Shown here one piece after another: positions 15,325 to 17,974 of a stretch of DNA of 17,974 nt. Position 1 is the stretch's first letter. Each line of letters opens with the position of its first letter. The stretch spans positions 1-17,974 of the forward strand of contig CAZCWX010000105.1 of the NCBI GenBank assembly GCA_964502465.1, in the 5' to 3' direction. The position numbers were made by a program, and so were the translations under genes. The notes under the pieces were generated by a model, which was given only the letters and a program-made list of their open reading frames with translations, was not told the DNA's origin and did not search any database. The stretch comes from CAZCWX01 sp964502465. GTDB taxonomy: Bacteria > Desulfobacterota > Binatia > Bin18.

Positions 15325-16620
15325 ATGGATGAGAAGATTCTGGTCGTAGATGATGAAGCGAAAATTCGTGAGACCCTGCGTGGGGTCTTGAGTGATGAAG
15401 GATTTCAGGTGCTTGATAGTGACGGATGTGCCAGTGTGTTCGACTTGATTGCCGCGCAGCGGCCGAGCCTGGTCATCCTCGACATCTGGATGCCACAAGT
15501 CGATGGTCTCGAACTGCTGGAGCAGTTGAGAACGCAAGAACCGGAACTCCCAGTGATCATTGTGTCCGGGCACGGCGCTATTGAAACCGCGGTCAGGGCG
15601 ACCAAGTTGGGAGCAATGGATTTTATCGAGAAACCTTTCTCCCTTGAGACGCTCTTGCGCTCCGTGTATCGGGCCGTAGGACGCGAAGCAAACGGCCACG
15701 CTGGGGCCAGCGAGTCGTTCAGAACTGCAGCGAACCTGCAACCCACCCCCCGTCAGAGTCAGCGGGTACGGGCACGCACGATCCGACGGAGTATGGTAAC
15801 ACATGGGAGAGGCTTGCACTCGGGTGTCCGGACCGGCGTGATCCTGCAGCCTCTCCCTCCTGGCAGTGGCATTGTCTTTACTTCTCTGTCTTCAGAGATC
15901 ATCATCCCGGCGACGATCGATTATGTGGATTCAACCGGCTACGCCACCGGCCTCTACCGGAATGGAGTCGTTGTCAGGACAGTTGAGCATCTGCTGTCTG
16001 CCCTACATGGGTATGGGATCACCAATCTGATGGTCAAGATGCAAGGGGAGATTCCTATTCTCGACGGTTCGGCGATCGAATTCTGTCAGTTGCTTGAGCA
16101 AGCTGGTATTGTGGAACAGGATGAACTGGTAGAGGAACTGCTCCTCGATCGCACCTACCGTGTGGGAGATCCGCGTGCAGGAAAATTTATCTGTATTGAG
16201 CCGGCCGAGCGTTTCGAAATACACTACACCCTGAGCTATCCCGAACCGGTCGGTTGCCAAGAGTATCACTATATCCATACCGACCCGGAGCACTACCGTG
16301 ATCAGATCGCACCGGCGCGTACCTTTGGCTTTATGAAGGATATCGAAGTGCTGGAACAGATGGGGTTAGCCAACGGTGGGCGTCTCCATAACTGTATCCT
16401 GATTGGCGAACAGGGAGTGATTAATCCGCCCCTGCGCTTTTCCGACGAACTCGTTCGACACAAAGTACTTGATGTTATTGGTGATTTCTATCTCTTAGGC
16501 CGCCCGCTGCGTGGTAAAGTGACCGCGTCTCGTACCGGCCACAGCGATAATATCGCCCTCTTGCGAGCGATGCGCGACGACATGAACCTGAGACTGACTC
16601 CGCAGGAAGTCATACTTTAG
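15325..16620 (+). CDS. lpxC: NtrX-type receiver domain fused to LpxC (UDP-3-O-acyl-GlcNAc deacetylase)
   Basis: This 431-residue two-domain protein starts at ATG after GAGGGGGAG. Residues 1-115 are a complete receiver domain: Asp9/Asp10, phospho-acceptor Asp53 in LDIWMP, Ser81, and Lys103 in EKPFS, with SGHGAIETAV typical of NtrX. A flexible linker (about 120-148) follows. Residues about 150-431 are LpxC, the zinc deacetylase that commits to lipid A synthesis. By alignment to E. coli, Glu221/His222 (VEHLLSAL) match Glu78/His79, His379 and Asp383 (HKVLDVIGD) match His238 and Asp242, Lys380 matches Lys239 and His406 (RTGHSDN) matches His265. IPILDGSA and ARTFGFMKDIE are also present. The AAA+ and DNA-binding domains of NtrX are absent. 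The C-terminus is shorter than in E. coli and lacks its FtsH-recognised tail. The enzyme is probably active and controlled by NtrY phosphorylation (inference). Confidence 0.95.
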   Translation: MDEKILVVDDEAKIRETLRGVLSDEGFQVLDSDGCASVFDLIAAQRPSLVILDIWMPQVDGLELLEQLRTQEPELPVIIVSGHGAIETAVRATKLGAMDFIEKPFSLETLLRSVYRAVGREANGHAGASESFRTAANLQPTPRQSQRVRARTIRRSMVTHGRGLHSGVRTGVILQPLPPGSGIVFTSLSSEIIIPATIDYVDSTGYATGLYRNGVVVRTVEHLLSALHGYGITNLMVKMQGEIPILDGSAIEFCQLLEQAGIVEQDELVEELLLDRTYRVGDPRAGKFICIEPAERFEIHYTLSYPEPVGCQEYHYIHTDPEHYRDQIAPARTFGFMKDIEVLEQMGLANGGRLHNCILIGEQGVINPPLRFSDELVRHKVLDVIGDFYLLGRPLRGKVTASRTGHSDNIALLRAMRDDMNLRLTPQEVIL

Positions 16621-16663
16621 GCAGGAACGGCGAGGGCCGCAGGGACCCCGCCGGCTGCGAATC

Positions 16664-16948
16664 TCAATAGCCCCACAGCGGCGGACGGGCTCCGGGGTAG
16701 GCGTAGCTGTCGAATCCCAGTCCGTTCCCCCACCGATAATTCTTTTCGATGCGTCCTTGCTGACCAACGGGTTTTTGCTGTTGCCGGAAGGCTAAGCGCA
16801 GATCCAGGAAAGCCGGGGCGGGATGGCGCAGCATCCCGCCCAGCTCTGCAAACGAAAAAAACAGGGTGGTATCCTCGCGTTCGGCAGAGCCAGCGAAGGC
16901 AGGAGTCAGCACGATGGTCAGGGCAAGAGCGACAAGCAGCGGTTTCAT
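16664..16948 (-). CDS. small exported protein, unknown function
   Basis: This 94-residue protein has a clear signal peptide (MKPLLVALALTIVLTPAFA, cleavage about 19/20). I do not recognise the family. The mature part has a hydrophobic stretch TTLFFSFAELGGML, a basic Gln-rich middle (RLAFRQQQKPVGQQG) and an aromatic Tyr/Trp/Gly/Pro-rich end closing in PLWGY. The ATG at 16948 is chosen for its GGAGGG site and the signal peptide; a GTG at 16999 has no ribosome binding site. It converges on the lpxC fusion gene, stop to stop, 43 bases apart. Translation is probably controlled by the hairpin at 16950-16997. Confidence 0.7.
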   Translation of the reverse strand: MKPLLVALALTIVLTPAFAGSAEREDTTLFFSFAELGGMLRHPAPAFLDLRLAFRQQQKPVGQQGRIEKNYRWGNGLGFDSYAYPGARPPLWGY

Positions 16949-16949
16949 C

Positions 16950-16997
16950 GTTCCCTCCAGTACGTCAATGCCTAGAGCATCGGTACTTGGAGGGAAC
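16950..16997 (-). promoter_or_regulatory. hairpin sequestering the ribosome binding site of the small exported protein gene
   Basis: On the minus strand, GTTCCCTCCAAGTAC (16997-16983) pairs with GTACTGGAGGGAAC (16963-16950): 14 base pairs with one bulged A, around a 19-base loop that itself holds ATGC/GCAT. The arm includes the whole GGAGGG Shine-Dalgarno site and ends one base before the ATG. Folded mRNA would hide the site. No U-tract follows, so a terminator is unlikely. Confidence 0.7.
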
Positions 16998-17050
16998 ACT
17001 TTAAAATCGCCGTCAGCTTTCAGCCCTCCCTCTTTCCCTCGGCTTCAATG

Positions 17051-17135
17051 CTGTTTCGCGTTTGAAACTGACCGCCGATTGCTGATTGCTAATCGCTGTT
17101 TTGTATTTGAAGCTGACCGCTGATTGCTGACAGCT
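17051..17135. repeat. imperfect 40-base direct repeat, GCTGATTGCT-rich
   Basis: Copy one is at 17051-17090 and copy two at 17096-17135, about 80 percent identical by eye. The cores are TTTGAAACTGACCGCCGATT and TTTGAAGCTGACCGCTGATT, followed by GCTGA. Related GCT/TCAGC strings occur at 17011-17025 and at 1287-1313. It fills most of the gap between two minus-strand genes. Confidence 0.65.
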
Positions 17136-17139
17136 CGAC

Positions 17140-17598
17140 CTACTTCAGCGCATACACCGCGTAGTTCACCGTGCCAGCAACCGTATCTGCCCGGCCAATA
17201 CCAACGGCCTGGACGCGGTTCAGGCGATCATATTTTTTGGCAGCCGTCTCAAAGCGCACCGCGGTGCGCAGGGAATCCATCTTACCACTGGGGAGTTGGC
17301 CCGCAGGGGTATTGGCGAGAACGTCTTGGGGAATATCCGCCACCCCAGTGTAGTGCATGTAGATGAATTCACCTTCAGCGGTTTTGAGGGTCAGCCGCAC
17401 ATCGAGTTCGCCGAGTCCGTCTGGTCGCAGTAAATACCAATCAGCTCCGTTTTCTACCGTTCCTTTGAGTTCAGGACCCTCGAAGGTTCCTTTGACATAC
17501 GCGATGACGCGTGTGCCGCGCGGCCCTATGCCAACTTGTTCACCGCCGGTAATCCGCATATCGAGATGAAACAGCAGATTCGCTTCTATCGTTGCCAT
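17140..17598 (-). CDS. DUF3237 family protein
   Basis: This 152-residue probable cytoplasmic protein has a DUF3237 (lipocalin-like beta-barrel) fold: N-terminal strand LLFHLDMRI, IGPRGTRVIAYVKGTFEGPELKGTV, the signature GADWYLLRPDGLGELDVRLTLKTAEGEFIYMHYTG, and C-terminal AVRFETAAKKYDRLNRVQAVGIG then YAVYAL. The biochemical role of the family is unknown. Members are often found beside aromatic or hydrocarbon degradation genes. The ATG at 17598 is supported by AGGAGG seven bases upstream; the longer open frame to 17802 crosses a repeat and is rejected. The divergent neighbour is an AhpD/CMD-like gene. Confidence 0.88.
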   Translation of the reverse strand: MATIEANLLFHLDMRITGGEQVGIGPRGTRVIAYVKGTFEGPELKGTVENGADWYLLRPDGLGELDVRLTLKTAEGEFIYMHYTGVADIPQDVLANTPAGQLPSGKMDSLRTAVRFETAAKKYDRLNRVQAVGIGRADTVAGTVNYAVYALK

Positions 17599-17629
17599 CG
17601 TAGCCTCCTCTCGTAGAATGTGTGGCAGC

Positions 17630-17659
17630 ACTATACAAAGCCTTGCTGTGTTGCTGCAA
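17630..17659 (-). promoter_or_regulatory. possible promoter of the DUF3237 gene
   Basis: On the minus strand TATAGT (17635-17630, one mismatch to the -10 consensus) is preceded by TTGCAG 18 bases upstream, a poor -35. The leader to the ATG would be about 25 bases. Confidence 0.35.
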
Positions 17660-17676
17660 GAGAGTGGGGTGTCCTC

Positions 17677-17720
17677 CGTTCGGCCCGAACGTAGCGTAAG
17701 CGGAGTCGAAGGGCGAATCG
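17677..17720. repeat. palindrome-bearing dispersed repeat
   Basis: CGTTCGG-C-CCGAACG (17677-17691) is a perfect inverted repeat, followed by GTAGCGTAAGCGGAGTCGAAGGGCG. From memory, this string resembles short intergenic repeats common in environmental genomes. No gene overlaps it. Confidence 0.45.
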
Positions 17721-17779
17721 AGAGCCTCCTTGCTCGACTCTTGAGCTTGGCGTTTTCTCTGCAGCTGTGGTATGCCTGC

Positions 17780-17803
17780 AATCCGCAATCGCCAATCCGC
17801 AAT
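17780..17803. repeat. direct repeat AATCCGCAAT, two copies
   Basis: AATCCGCAAT occurs at 17780-17789 and 17794-17803, with a four-base CGCC spacer. It lies immediately before the ribosome binding site (GGGGGA) of the downstream gene. Confidence 0.5.
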
Positions 17804-17813
17804 TGGGGGACTT

Positions 17814-17974
17814 ATGGCTCTAGTACAACTCATCGACGAAGCCGAAGCCACCGGTAAAGTGAAAGCGATCTTCGATGACATCAAAGCGACCAAAGGCATT
17901 GAACGGGTTCCTAACATCTGGCGCGCGCTGGCCAATCATCCCGATCATTTGGAAGTGACGTGGCACAAGCTCAA
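17814..17974 (+). CDS. carboxymuconolactone decarboxylase/AhpD-like protein, 5' part only
   Basis: The gene runs off the end of the window; 53 complete codons are visible. The start at 17814 is supported by GGGGGA five bases upstream. The visible N-terminus (MALVQLIDEAEATGKVKAIF, then RVPNIWRALANHP) matches the opening of CMD/AhpD-fold, peroxidase-related proteins. The catalytic CxxC/His motif of that family would lie beyond the window, so activity cannot be judged. It is divergent from the DUF3237 gene with a 215-base gap. Confidence 0.75.
   Translation, partial: MALVQLIDEAEATGKVKAIFDDIKATKGIERVPNIWRALANHPDHLEVTWHKL

Noticed and set aside
16621..16663. GC-rich possible bidirectional terminator between lpxC and the convergent small gene
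   Set aside because: The GGCGAGG/CCCCGCC arms contain a mismatch and there is no T-run.
17599..17802. Upstream extension of the DUF3237 gene
   Set aside because: It runs through intergenic repeats and bypasses the AGGAGG site that sets the start at 17598.

Overview
The window looks like a piece of a Gram-negative, LPS-making bacterial chromosome of moderate to high GC (judged by eye). The yebC-ruvC-ruvA-ruvB order, the NtrY-type kinase, the multi-domain secreted cytochrome-like protein and the DUF3237 and AhpD/CMD-family genes fit an uncultured deltaproteobacteria-like lineage (Binatota or Tectomicrobia are possible). This placement is inference and weak.

Layout. (1) Positions 146-6181, minus strand: a compact six-gene operon, tetR - hlyD/ybhG - ATPase - ATPase - permease - permease. 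It has the same order as the E. coli ybiH(cecR)-ybhGFSR drug-efflux operon, except that the double ATPase YbhF is two separate genes. Several junctions are 4-base stop/start overlaps. A perfect 22-base palindrome (6186-6207) just upstream of tetR overlaps a predicted promoter and is the likely TetR operator. (2) 6428-9414, plus strand: three exported proteins of unknown joint role. They are a protein with an atypical CX4CH haem-like motif, a probable outer-membrane beta-barrel, and an RskA-like domain fused to a type-1 copper (plastocyanin-like) domain. A terminator-like hairpin follows. (3) 9707-16620, plus strand: yebC, ruvC, ruvA, ruvB, a small DUF2905 membrane protein, ntrY, and a fusion of an NtrX-type receiver domain to LpxC, the committed enzyme of lipid A synthesis. 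Most spacings are tight, so much of this may be one operon. (4) 16664-17974: a small secreted protein whose ribosome binding site is buried in a long hairpin, a DUF3237 protein, both on the minus strand, and the start of a carboxymuconolactone decarboxylase/AhpD-like gene on the plus strand. The gaps here hold dispersed and degenerate repeats.

The standout observation is the receiver-LpxC fusion directly downstream of the NtrY kinase. The receiver keeps its phospho-acceptor Asp, the LpxC part keeps its zinc ligands and catalytic residues, and no sigma54-activator or DNA-binding domain is present. The gene pair looks like a two-component system whose output is the lipid A enzyme itself rather than transcription. 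The second most interesting signal is the 14-bp hairpin that fully pairs the Shine-Dalgarno sequence of the small secreted protein gene at 16664-16948.
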